NCBI GenBank assembly: GCA_934593275.1
Contig: CAKTQE010000005.1
Span: 18,683-82,682 of the forward strand
Reading direction: 5' to 3'
Source of the DNA: an uncultured Oscillospiraceae bacterium
Lineage (GTDB): Bacteria; Bacillota; Clostridia; Oscillospirales; Oscillospiraceae
Length of the DNA stretch: 64,000 nt
Shown: positions 23,363 to 34,537 of the stretch, piece by piece
Numbering within the stretch: position 1 is the first letter of the stretch
Layout: every line of letters begins with the position of its first letter
Notes under the pieces: model-generated
What the model was told of the DNA's origin: nothing
The model's input: the letters and a program-made list of their open reading frames with translations, nothing else
Databases searched by the model: none
Program-made: the position numbers and the translations under genes

Positions 23363-25741
23363 TCAAGCAAATTCCGCAATGGTAACGCCGTCTTCTCCCT
23401 CGCCATATTGGCCTAACCGGAACTTTTTAATAAATTTGCTCTTTTTCAGTTCCTGCTGTACCGCGGCCCGCAGGGCACCGGTGCCTTTGCCATGGATGAT
23501 GCGAACGGTAGAAAGCTTTGCCCGCATGGCTTCATCCAGGTATCGGTCCAGAACGCAAATCGCCTCGACACAATCCATTCCCCGCAGATCTACCTCTGTG
23601 GGCATGGAGGTCATTTTCATTTCCCGGCCAGAGTGCTTGGGGTGGCCGCCCTTGGCAACATAGGGATTCTCGTTTTCCAACAAGTAGATTTCATCTGCCT
23701 TGGCGGTCATTTTCAAAATACCTGCCTGCAGCTGGTATGTTCCATCCTTGTTGATGGCCAAAACGCTGGCCTTGGTGCCCAGTTTCAAAAGTTCAACAGT
23801 ATCCCCTACCAAAATACCTCGGGTGGTCTTGGGGCGTTCCTTTTTTGGAGCCTGGGCGCGGATCTGGTCTTCGGTCTCATTGAGCATCCGCCGCAGTTCG
23901 GTTTGGCGTTGGTTGATGCCTGTGGTATCGGCACTGGATTCCAGCTGCTTGCGCAGTGCTTTCAGTTCTTCGGATGCGGCATTGGCGGCTGTTCTGGCCT
24001 CCTCAATGATGGCTTGGGCTTCCCGGCGGGCGGATTCCATGGCCTTTTCCTTTTCCCGCTGCAACTGAAGATTATATTCCTCGCTTTGCTGCTTGATTTT
24101 GGCGGTTTCCTGTTTCAGACGTTCTGCCTCCATCCGGGCAGACTCCATCTGCTGCCGCTGCTGCTCCAGCTGTGTCAGCACATCCTCAAAGTCCTTGTCG
24201 CTTTTTCCTACCAAATCATCTGCTTCTTTCAAAATGTCCTCAGAAAGACCCAAACGGCGGCAAATGGCAAAAGCATTGGATTTTCCGGGAATACCGATCA
24301 AAAGCCGGTAGGTGGGCTGCAGCGTTTCCACATCAAACTCGCAGGAGGCATTGATGACCCCTTTGGTTCGCATTGCATACAGCTTTAATTCCGCGTAGTG
24401 GGTGGTCGCAACCACACGGGAACCCATTTTTCGGCTGAACTCAATCAGGGCGATGGCCAGAGCCGCACCTTCGGCAGGATCCGTCCCCGCTCCAAGCTCA
24501 TCATACAAAACCAGGGTTCTGGAATCACATTGGGCAACCACATCTACAATGGTTTTCATATGTCCTGAGAAGGTGGAGAGACTCTGGGCAATGGACTGTT
24601 CGTCACCAATATCCGCCAGGATGGCATCAAAGGTGGAAAGCACGCTGCCGTCACCGGCGGGAATATGAAGTCCGCACTCTGCCATGAGCGTCAACAGACC
24701 AATGGTTTTTAAGGTCACTGTTTTACCACCGGTATTGGGTCCTGTAATGATCATGGTATCGAAATCAGAACCCAAGCGCAGAGAAATGGGTACGACTTTT
24801 TTCGGGTCGATCAGCGGGTGCCGGGCATTGCGCAGCTCTACCCTGCCCTGATCGTTCATGAGCGGTGCCCAGGCCCGCATCTGATAGCCCAGCTTGGCTT
24901 TGGCGAAAATCACATCCAACTGTATAAGCATTTCAACATCCATCCGGATGTTTTCCGCATAGGCAGCGGCCTCTGCAGACAGTTCGGCCAGAATACGCTC
25001 GATTTCCTTTTTCTCTTTCAGCTCCAGTTCCCGCAATGCGTTATTGGCATTTACGGCAGACATTGGTTCTACAAAATAAGTAGAACCTGTGGCAGAAACG
25101 TCATGCACCAGACCGGGAACATCATTTTTGCACTCCGACTTCACAGGCACCACATAGCGGCCCTGGCGAATGGTGATAATGGGTTCCCGCAAAAACTTGC
25201 TGTAGGCCGGAGAGGAGATGACCTTTTGCAGACTGTCCCGTATTTTCCCTGCCTGGATACGCATATGGCGGCGGATGTCGGCCAAGGCAGAAGAAGCGGT
25301 ATCAGCGATCTCATCCTCGGAAAGGATCGCGCCAAAGATTCGGTCCTCTAAGTATTTATTGGGGATCAGCGCGTCAAACATAGGGTCCAATACCGTTTTG
25401 GGATCATCCTCTGACACGTATCCTTTGATATTTCTCGTACAACGCAAGACCCCGGCGATTCGCAGCAGTTCAACGGGCTGTAGACTGCCGCCACGGTCTG
25501 CCCGTTCCAGACTGGCAGATACATCGGTCACATCCGCAAAGGTGGGATTGCCCTTTCGGGTGCAGAAATCTGAGGCAGCAGTGGTTTGCGCCAACAGCTC
25601 CTGCACCGTATCCAAATCGGAATCGGGCCGCAGCCCTAGGCATCGGGCTTTTCCGCCCTCGCTTCCGGCGCACTGGGAAAGCATTGTAAGAACCTGCCCC
25701 AGTTCCAGCTTGGACAGGGATTTTTCATACAATTCCGTCAT
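23363..25741 (-). CDS. mutS2: MutS2-family ATPase/nuclease
   Basis: The 792-aa protein has the MutS-type ATPase core with Walker A GPNTGGKTVTLKT (about residues 335-347), Walker B near VLYDELGAGTDPAEGAALA, and a long Lys/Glu/Gln coiled-coil insert. A C-terminal Smr nuclease domain (VDLRGMDCVEAICVLDRYLD and IIHGKGTGALR) is present. The N-terminal mismatch-binding domains of MutS are missing, as in all MutS2. MutS2 acts on recombination intermediates and, in Bacilli, on collided ribosomes. It overlaps recO by 17 bases on the same strand. Confidence 0.95.
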   Translation of the reverse strand: MTELYEKSLSKLELGQVLTMLSQCAGSEGGKARCLGLRPDSDLDTVQELLAQTTAASDFCTRKGNPTFADVTDVSASLERADRGGSLQPVELLRIAGVLRCTRNIKGYVSEDDPKTVLDPMFDALIPNKYLEDRIFGAILSEDEIADTASSALADIRRHMRIQAGKIRDSLQKVISSPAYSKFLREPIITIRQGRYVVPVKSECKNDVPGLVHDVSATGSTYFVEPMSAVNANNALRELELKEKKEIERILAELSAEAAAYAENIRMDVEMLIQLDVIFAKAKLGYQMRAWAPLMNDQGRVELRNARHPLIDPKKVVPISLRLGSDFDTMIITGPNTGGKTVTLKTIGLLTLMAECGLHIPAGDGSVLSTFDAILADIGDEQSIAQSLSTFSGHMKTIVDVVAQCDSRTLVLYDELGAGTDPAEGAALAIALIEFSRKMGSRVVATTHYAELKLYAMRTKGVINASCEFDVETLQPTYRLLIGIPGKSNAFAICRRLGLSEDILKEADDLVGKSDKDFEDVLTQLEQQRQQMESARMEAERLKQETAKIKQQSEEYNLQLQREKEKAMESARREAQAIIEEARTAANAASEELKALRKQLESSADTTGINQRQTELRRMLNETEDQIRAQAPKKERPKTTRGILVGDTVELLKLGTKASVLAINKDGTYQLQAGILKMTAKADEIYLLENENPYVAKGGHPKHSGREMKMTSMPTEVDLRGMDCVEAICVLDRYLDEAMRAKLSTVRIIHGKGTGALRAAVQQELKKSKFIKKFRLGQYGEGEDGVTIAEFA

Positions 25742-26507
25742 GTTTTTCTCCTAAAAAAGCTTCCCTGACAAACAGGGATTTGTAAAAGTCCAAAGCTGCA
25801 AACCCACGTTCCAGTTGGGTTTGCAGGTATCCTTCTGTCAGCTGACTCAGTGCCTGGGTGGCCTCCTCTCCCAACCGGAAGGAAAACAGCCGTTTTGGGG
25901 CGCAGAGACAGATATACCGCATGGCTTCCAGCATTTCCGGGGTCACAGGGACCCGAATCCCAGTAGACTGAGGGTCCCGGCAGCCCTTGCATTCCAGCTG
26001 TCCTTGGCTCAAATCGAACCGCTCCGGGGCCTGACATCCGCAAACATGGCAGCCAAACAACTCCGGCGTATAGCCTGCCAAGCAGGCGGCCCGCAATTCA
26101 AAGACGGCTTTGACCTGGGCTTCCGGGAGACCCAGTTTGGAGAGCGCGTACAGGCAGTTCAGGAGCAAGGATTGAAGCTCCGGATTTGGCATATCCTCCT
26201 GAGAAATCAACTCTGTGACCTGGGCAAAATAGCTGCCCAGAGAAAGCTGAGTCAGCTCCCGGCGCAGACCTGAGAACAGTTCCAGGCTGTGGGCTTCGTT
26301 AATGGTATATTTTCCGTTGTATTCAAACAGTGTAAACTCGCCAAAGCTTAAAAGCTGACACGGGGCAGCAAGCGGACTGTTTTTCCGCCGCAGGCCCCGG
26401 GCCTTGATGGATAATTTTCCGTAATTCTGGGTCAGCACCGTCAGCATTGCGTCCCGGTCATTGAACTCCGAAACCCGCAGGACGATGGCCCGGACGGTCA
26501 GATACAT
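25725..26507 (-). CDS. recO: DNA repair protein RecO
   Basis: The N-terminal OB-fold domain begins YLTVRAIVLRVSEFNDRD, and a C-terminal helical part carries a zinc-finger pattern (CHVCGC then CKGC). RecO loads RecA on gapped DNA with RecR. The start at 26507 is preferred because AGGAGG precedes it and the upstream extension is the overlapping YqzL-like frame. Length of 260 aa is normal. Its beginning overlaps the preceding small gene and its end overlaps mutS2, so the era-yqzL-recO-mutS2 block looks like one transcript. Confidence 0.93.
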   Translation of the reverse strand: MYLTVRAIVLRVSEFNDRDAMLTVLTQNYGKLSIKARGLRRKNSPLAAPCQLLSFGEFTLFEYNGKYTINEAHSLELFSGLRRELTQLSLGSYFAQVTELISQEDMPNPELQSLLLNCLYALSKLGLPEAQVKAVFELRAACLAGYTPELFGCHVCGCQAPERFDLSQGQLECKGCRDPQSTGIRVPVTPEMLEAMRYICLCAPKRLFSFRLGEEATQALSQLTEGYLQTQLERGFAALDFYKSLFVREAFLGEKHDGIV

Positions 26508-26601
26508 GATGCGCCTCCTGTTGCAGCGTTTGGGTATAAAGCAGATAGGCTTCCGGCGAACCGGTTTCAAGAAATAACTTCCAATAGGCTTGTGACAGCA
26601 T
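26458..26601 (-). CDS. yqzL: YqzL-family small protein
   Basis: A 47-codon gene reads MLSQAYWKLFLETGSPEAYL and continues LYTQTLQQEAHH before leaving the recognisable part. The pattern W..F...G....YLLY is that of YqzL, the small protein encoded between era and recO in Bacillus. The ATG has AGGAGGGAAGG upstream, and its 3' end overlaps the recO start in another frame. Its function is unknown in any organism. It is short and easily missed, but position and sequence both support it. Confidence 0.75.
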   Translation of the reverse strand: MLSQAYWKLFLETGSPEAYLLYTQTLQQEAHHVSDRPGHRPAGFGVQ

Positions 26602-26665
26602 AAACCTTCCCTCCTGGGTTAGTCTTTGCGACGACAGCCGTTATTAGTCTGGGAAATGCTGGCGG

Positions 26666-27553
26666 TTACTCCCGATATCCAAAATTGCGAACCAGGAAAT
26701 CGCTGTCACGCCAGTTTTCCTTTACCTTGACCCAGGTGGTCAGGTAAACCCGGGTACCCATAAATTTCTCGCAGTCATGGCGGGCCAGAGAGGAGATTTT
26801 TTTCAGCATCTCACCGTTTTTACCGATGATGATTCCCTTGTGGCTGGCCTTTTCGCAGTAAATCGTGGCATCCAGATCGATGATCCCATTGTCCCGCTCG
26901 GAGAACTTGGTGATTTCCACAGCGGTACCGTGGGGGATTTCCTTATCCAGGCACCACAGCAGCTTTTCCCGAATGATTTCTGCCATGACCTGACGCTCCG
27001 GCTGGTCGGTGGTGGTATCTGCCGGGAACAGGAAAGGGCCTTCCTGCCCGTAATCTCCGCACAGCTTCAGCAAATCCTCTACCCCGTCACCGGTTTTGGC
27101 GGAGATGGGTACGATGGCATCAAATTTGGCGGCTTCAGAATACTTGGCAATGACTTCCAGCAGGGTGTCCTTTTCAACGGTATCAATTTTGTTGATGACC
27201 AGGATGGCAGGACACCGGCTTGCCTGGATTTTCTGAATCAGGCCCTCCTCCTGGGGTCCAATGGAGGCAATAGGCTCCACCACCAGCAGCGTCAAATCCA
27301 CGTCTGCAATGGACTCCTGGGCAACATTGACCATATAGTCGCCCAGTTTGGTTCTGGGCCTGTGGAAGCCGGGGGTATCCACAAAAACATACTGGGTGTC
27401 TTCTCGGGTGACGATGCCGCAAATGCGGTTCCGGGTCGTCTGGGGCTTGTTGGAAACAATGGCGATTTTCTCGCCTACCAGGTAATTGGTCAGAGTGGAC
27501 TTGCCCACGTTGGGCCGTCCGCAAATGGTGATCATGGCGGTTTTTGTATTCAT
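26666..27553 (-). CDS. era: GTPase Era
   Basis: Era binds the 3' end of 16S rRNA and guides small-subunit maturation. The G1 motif GRPNVGKSTLTN (residues 12-23), G3 DTPGFHRP (59-66), G4 NKID and G5 SAKTG are present. The KH domain at the C-terminus carries GIIIGKNGEMLKKIS. Length 295 aa is standard. The gene lies 10 bases after ybeY and 64 bases before the yqzL-like frame on the same strand. Confidence 0.96.
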   Translation of the reverse strand: MNTKTAMITICGRPNVGKSTLTNYLVGEKIAIVSNKPQTTRNRICGIVTREDTQYVFVDTPGFHRPRTKLGDYMVNVAQESIADVDLTLLVVEPIASIGPQEEGLIQKIQASRCPAILVINKIDTVEKDTLLEVIAKYSEAAKFDAIVPISAKTGDGVEDLLKLCGDYGQEGPFLFPADTTTDQPERQVMAEIIREKLLWCLDKEIPHGTAVEITKFSERDNGIIDLDATIYCEKASHKGIIIGKNGEMLKKISSLARHDCEKFMGTRVYLTTWVKVKENWRDSDFLVRNFGYRE

Positions 27554-27563
27554 AAATTCTCCT

Positions 27564-28064
27564 TTAAGTACGGCTCATGCCGGGGATCCCAGCGGCAATG
27601 TCTTCTTCTCTGGCACGCATCTGGCGTTTCTGGGGGCCTTCATCCAAGTGGTCGTAGCCCAGCAGATGGAGCATGGAATGAATGGTCAGATACCCAACCT
27701 CCCGCCGGGTGGTGTGGCCGAATTCCTGGGCCTGGGCAATGGCCCGTTCTAAGGAAATGCACATATCTCCCAGGGGTACAAGGCCGGTATCCGGATCTGT
27801 ATATTGGCTCCAATCCTCCGGCAGCTGGCCGGGGGAAAGCTCAAACATGGGAAAGCTCAGCACATCGGTGGGCTTATCTATATTCCGGGCGGTACGGTTG
27901 ATTTCCTGGATGCCCTTGTCATCGGTGACAAGAACGTTGATCTCACATTTCACAGGAACGCCTTCGGCTTTCAATACGGCGTTGATACAGGTACGGATAT
28001 TGGCAGAAATCACCAGATGCTGCAATCCCCGCTTCTGGAATACCAGATTCACTTTATTTCTCAT
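27564..28064 (-). CDS. ybeY: Endoribonuclease YbeY
   Basis: YbeY is a metal-dependent RNase for 16S rRNA processing. The zinc motif HSMLHLLGYDHLDEG (H.3H.5H pattern) lies near residues 132-146, and the LNVLVTDDKGIQEINRTARNID-type block (ending with DVLSFPMF) precedes it. Length of 166 aa fits. It overlaps the upstream phoH by 11 bases and is followed closely by era, the conserved phoH-ybeY-era order. Confidence 0.94.
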   Translation of the reverse strand: MRNKVNLVFQKRGLQHLVISANIRTCINAVLKAEGVPVKCEINVLVTDDKGIQEINRTARNIDKPTDVLSFPMFELSPGQLPEDWSQYTDPDTGLVPLGDMCISLERAIAQAQEFGHTTRREVGYLTIHSMLHLLGYDHLDEGPQKRQMRAREEDIAAGIPGMSRT

Positions 28065-29082
28065 TTACTCTCTTCCTTTGGTATCTCCCCTGAAACTTCT
28101 GGGAAGATTTATAGTTTTGTTCCGGTTTAGATGCCTGTTCGTAGGCGTTGATGATTTTCTGAACCAGCGCATGACGGACAACATCGGCAGCAGTCAGCCG
28201 GCAGATGGCAATGTCTTCCACACCTTGAAGCACCCGCACAGCATCTTTTAAGCCGGAAACCTTATCATCCGGCAAATCGATTTGTGTTACGTCACCGGTG
28301 ATCACGATTTTGGAGCCAAAGCCAAGCCGGGTCAGAAACATTTTCATCTGCTCCCGGGTGGTGTTTTGGGCTTCATCCAGAATGATAAAGCTGTCATCCA
28401 GGGTGCGGCCACGCATATAGGCCAGCGGTGCTACTTCGATAGAGCCACGCTCCTGATATTTTTGAAAGGTTTCGGCACCCAGCATATCATACAGCGCATC
28501 ATATAGGGGCCGAAGATAAGGGTCCACCTTGTTTTGCAGATCACCCGGAAGAAAACCCAGCCGCTCTCCGGCCTCTACCGCGGGCCGGGTCAGAATGATG
28601 CGGTTGACGGTCCGTTCCCGAAAGGCTGATACGGCAGCCGCCACGGCAAGATAGGTTTTGCCGGTACCGGCCGGACCTACGCCGATGGTGACAGTGTTCT
28701 TTTGTATTGCCTTCATGTAATTTTGCTGGCCCACGGTTTTGGCTTTGATGGGCTTTCCCTTGGCAGTAATGCAGACCACATCCTGGGCCATTTTGGCGAT
28801 TTGATCTCCGTTCCCCTCGCTGACCAGCGTGATGAGATACCGGACCCGCTGCTCATCAATGGCTTCCCCTTTGGCTGCCAGAGACAGCAGGGCTTCCAGA
28901 GTGCGAACGGCTTTGTCTGCGCTTTCCTCATCGCCGGTGATTTTCAAATCGTCTCCCCGGCTTACAATGCGTACACCCAAGGCTTCCTCGATTCGGCGCA
29001 CGTTTTCATCAAAGGAACCAAATACGGCAATCAAGTCCTCCACCCGGTCAGCATTTACAATTCTTTCTATTTCCTTACTCAT
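28054..29082 (-). CDS. phoH: PhoH-family ATPase
   Basis: The 342-aa protein has a Walker A motif GVGPAGTGKTYLAVAAAV (about 137-154), a Walker B-like IILDEAQN, and GSKIVITGDVTQIDLPD, as in all PhoH proteins, which are RNA-related ATPases near YbeY. The N-terminal segment (AFGSFDENVRRIEEALGVRI) is a KH-like domain. It overlaps yqfD by eight bases upstream and ybeY downstream. Confidence 0.94.
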   Translation of the reverse strand: MSKEIERIVNADRVEDLIAVFGSFDENVRRIEEALGVRIVSRGDDLKITGDEESADKAVRTLEALLSLAAKGEAIDEQRVRYLITLVSEGNGDQIAKMAQDVVCITAKGKPIKAKTVGQQNYMKAIQKNTVTIGVGPAGTGKTYLAVAAAVSAFRERTVNRIILTRPAVEAGERLGFLPGDLQNKVDPYLRPLYDALYDMLGAETFQKYQERGSIEVAPLAYMRGRTLDDSFIILDEAQNTTREQMKMFLTRLGFGSKIVITGDVTQIDLPDDKVSGLKDAVRVLQGVEDIAICRLTAADVVRHALVQKIINAYEQASKPEQNYKSSQKFQGRYQRKRVNEK

Positions 29083-30259
29083 TGGCTTCTCCTATCTGTT
29101 CCTGTCGGCTTCTCCCGATAGACTCCAGGCAGCTATACAGGCCCCGGAGGGTATAGGTATCATCTGACAGGAATACGGTTTCCGCTGCGGTCCGAACGGT
29201 TCCGGCTACCATGGCTGTTGGAAGATAACGTTCCGCAAAGTCTTTTAGCTCCTTTGTTGCCTCCTCTTGAGGCAGCACTTCGGGGGTCAAATAGACTTGG
29301 GTAATATCTTCTGCTGTAAGGCCGATGGGAAGCACAAACCCTCCGGGCAGCGTCAGCGGATACTCCTGATACATTCTACCACATTCACTATCTAAAATTC
29401 CACTACCAAACCACAATTTTATACGTTTTTTTCCGAAAATCAAGTACCAGCGGCGAATGATTTTTGCTGTATCCCCTTTTTGAAGCCGATTTTCCGGAAG
29501 AAATGCCTGTAAAGAGCGTTTGGTAAAGGCCACGGCCTCCCCTTGGGCTGCCTGGGAAAGGACACACAGACCGCAATCCGTATAGCCGGAAATCAGGATC
29601 TGCCCCTTGCTAACGCTCTGTCCCGGGGCGCAAAGGGCGGTTCCCCGGGTGACGGTGAGACTGTGAAGCACACCGTCCCGTACCGCCACAATACTGGATA
29701 TGCCCGCCGCTTCCGGTTCCTGAATGGGTTGGGCCTGCTTTTCCGCGACACGGATCACAGCCACGCAGCCTTTGGTATTGACCCCTGCCCATTTGAGTTC
29801 CGGAAGAAGGGACAGCAAATCATTTTTGATTTTTTCACTGCGAATGCCCCGGCGGCTGACGCCAAAGAACAGGCCGCTTTCTTCTGCGGCTTCCAGAATC
29901 TGACCGGCGGGTACGGTACTGTTTCCCTCCACCCGAAAAAAGAACACTCTGGTAGGGATTCAAAGCATCAAGCCCACCAGAAAAGCCATTCCCAGCACCA
30001 AAACAGGGTGCGCTTTCAGTTTTAAAAACTGCCAGTAAAGCCCTTTGCGGCGGAGAAGCCGCAATCGTTCTCCCCGTTTCCGGGCAAGGACCGCGGCATT
30101 TCCGTAATCCTGTCTTCGAATCTGAAAGCAGAGCAGCAGTCCCCCGTCTGTTGTGATATTCATCATGGGGATGGACGAAAAAGCATCCAGTGCCTGGGTC
30201 GGGTCTGCTGTAAGCAGCTCTAACTCCACTTGTCCTTCCAGAGATTGCCACAGATTCAT
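29075..30259 (-). pseudogene. yqfD: Sporulation protein YqfD with an in-frame TGA
   Basis: The reading frame from ATG 30259 (MNLWQSLEG, after GGAGGTG) to 29075 is 394 codons, the usual YqfD length, and continuous except for one TGA at 29960-29962. Before it the protein ends FLVGLML, and after it continues IPTRVFFFRVEGNSTVPAGQ. Family members carry a tryptophan just before the PTRV block, so TGG changed to TGA is the simplest explanation. YqfD is a membrane protein of sporulation, needed in the mother cell for forespore engulfment or development in Bacillus. A restart at GTG 29947 would give only the C-terminal 290 residues without the membrane helix. Either the gene is dead, or this is a sequencing error. 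Confidence 0.8.
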
Positions 30260-30534
30260 AGGCACCTCCTGCGGATTTCCAGGGAACAGATACTTCCGGT
30301 GACCACCAAATGCGCTCGGTTCATTCTGGCCAATTCCAGGCATTCGCCGCAGATGTGCAATTCCCCGAAACTTAACCGAATGCCGATGTGTTCCCGGGTG
30401 TAAGCTGTAATACCCCGGTGATTTTCAATGAAGATCTGCCGGTCTCCCGTCAATTCCACAAGGCTTTGGCCCGGTAGGATCTCTCCTGGCAGATCGCCAG
30501 ATAGCCAGGACAAAAGCGTTTCCTTTCGGTTCAC
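30256..30534 (-). CDS. yqfC: Sporulation protein YqfC
   Basis: The 92-aa protein is of the YabP/YqfC family: PGQSLVELTGDRQIFIENHR and YTREHIGIRLSFGELHICGE are the typical beta-strand blocks. The GTG start at 30534 is chosen for GGGAGGT eight bases upstream and matches the family length. It overlaps the yqfD start (ATGA). In Bacillus yqfC is a mother-cell sporulation gene under sigma E. It is divergent from the YlbJ-like gene. Confidence 0.85.
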   Translation of the reverse strand: MNRKETLLSWLSGDLPGEILPGQSLVELTGDRQIFIENHRGITAYTREHIGIRLSFGELHICGECLELARMNRAHLVVTGSICSLEIRRRCL

Positions 30535-30608
30535 GGCGTCCACCTCCCTGGAAGAATCTATGTATCTGCGTTCCGGAAATTGCATACCATCTTCTGAGGT
30601 GATGTTTC

Positions 30609-31598
30609 ATGGGGATACTGCTGGCCATTGGAATGCTTGGGCTGATTCTGGACAGCCGAACGGCCATGCTTGGCGCGGCTGAGGGGGTGGAACTTTGTCT
30701 GACGGCGGTGATTCCCTCTCTCCTGCCCTTTCTGTTTTTATCGATGCTGTTGACGGACAGTTTATGGGGCCGGGCAAATGGGCTTCTCAAGCCGCTGGGG
30801 CGGCTGTTCGGATTGCCCTCTGGGGCGGAAGCATTGCTGATCCCCGGGCTTCTGGGGGGCTATCCCGCCGGAGCCGCCTGTGTGGGACGGGCCTGGGAGC
30901 AAGGAAAGATCACAAAGGCAGATGCCCAACGGCTTCTGGGCTTTTGCAGCAACCCAGGACCGGCCTTTGTATTTGGAATCGTAGGACATCAGTTTTCTTC
31001 ACTGCTGGCACCTTGGGTGCTGTGGGGGCTGGTGCTGCTGGGGTCCGTAGCTGCTGCCCAGCTGCTGCCATCCTGTGAAAACGAAATCAAGGTCACTGGC
31101 GGTGGCGGGAATGTTCCGACACAGGTGGCGTTGGTATTGGGAAACATCTGCGTATTGGTGATATTATTTCGTACAGGGTTAAATTTTTTGGCAACTTATC
31201 TTCCCTTGGAGGGTACAGCCCTTGTGATCGCGCAGGGACTGCTGGAACTGACCAACGGCTGCTGCTTTCTTTCAAATGTTCCGTCCGAGGAAACACGGTT
31301 TTTACTGGCGGCGGCGTTTTTATCCATGGGCGGTCTGTGTGTCGGTCTGCAAACCAGGCAGGTCACCCGTGGGTTATCTCTGAAATACTATTGTATTGGA
31401 AAGCTCATACAGACCGCAACAGCTGTTTTTGCGGGTTGGGTGCTTGTAAACCGGAGTTGGAGCTGGGCAGCTGTGGCGGGAGTTGGATGGTTCATACGTA
31501 AAAAGTTTGGAAAAACGGTAGCTTTTTTGAGGGAAACGTTGTATACTGTTGGTAAAAAAGATTCCAGGAGGAGATTATGCTTTTCCGAAAGAAAATAG
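30609..31598 (+). CDS. YlbJ-like sporulation membrane protein
   Basis: The 329-aa protein has about eight to nine membrane helices and the family marks AVIPSLLPFLFLSMLL, LIPGLLGGYPAGA and GFCSNPGPAFVFG. These are the nucleoside-recognition/YlbJ sporulation membrane protein motifs (SpoVV/YlbJ is needed for dipicolinic acid transport or spore maturation). GAGGTGAT precedes the ATG. It is divergent from yqfC and followed, with an overlap, by a small conserved protein on the same strand. Confidence 0.8.
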   Translation: MGILLAIGMLGLILDSRTAMLGAAEGVELCLTAVIPSLLPFLFLSMLLTDSLWGRANGLLKPLGRLFGLPSGAEALLIPGLLGGYPAGAACVGRAWEQGKITKADAQRLLGFCSNPGPAFVFGIVGHQFSSLLAPWVLWGLVLLGSVAAAQLLPSCENEIKVTGGGGNVPTQVALVLGNICVLVILFRTGLNFLATYLPLEGTALVIAQGLLELTNGCCFLSNVPSEETRFLLAAAFLSMGGLCVGLQTRQVTRGLSLKYYCIGKLIQTATAVFAGWVLVNRSWSWAAVAGVGWFIRKKFGKTVAFLRETLYTVGKKDSRRRLCFSERK

Positions 31599-31786
31599 AG
31601 CGGGCCTGTGCCTATTGCAGCCATGGAGTGGCTCTGTGTGACGATCAGATTTTATGTGTCAAAAAGGGAATTCGCAGCCCGGAGAGCAGCTGCCGCCGAT
31701 TTCAGTACGACCCCTTTAAGCGGATTCCTCTGAAACCCAAAGCCATGGACTTTAAGAAATATGACGAGGATGACTATTCTCTGTAA
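31577..31786 (+). CDS. Small Cys-containing protein of unknown function
   Basis: This 69-aa protein begins LFRKKIERACAYCSHGV and contains CAYC near residues 11-14, with two further cysteines (CVKK.., SSCRRF), so a metal site or disulphide is possible. The charged tail is KYDEDDY. AGGAGG before the ATG supports translation. It overlaps the end of the YlbJ-like gene. The pattern C..C...C...C..RRFQYDPFKR recurs in Oscillospirales proteins as far as I recall, but no function is known. Confidence 0.7.
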   Translation: MLFRKKIERACAYCSHGVALCDDQILCVKKGIRSPESSCRRFQYDPFKRIPLKPKAMDFKKYDEDDYSL

Positions 31787-31821
31787 AAGTCATAGCGTCC
31801 AGCCGGAATCCAACATCTGAA

Positions 31822-31864
31822 AACACCCTGTCCGGGTCGTAAAACGCCTGGGCAGGGTGTTTTC
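31822..31864. terminator. Terminator between the small Cys gene and ligA
   Basis: AACACCCTG (31822-31830) pairs with CAGGGTGTT (31853-31861), with Ts following. It serves the convergent pair of transcripts. Confidence 0.7.
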
Positions 31865-31870
31865 TTGACT

Positions 31871-34514
<2,644 letters not shown>

Positions 34515-34537
34515 AGCAGCGGATCATGCGCATATGG

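Noticed and set aside
29960..29962. UGA read as tryptophan (alternative code)
   Set aside because: Other genes in this window end with TGA, for example spoIIAB and the first ECF sigma, so UGA is a stop here.
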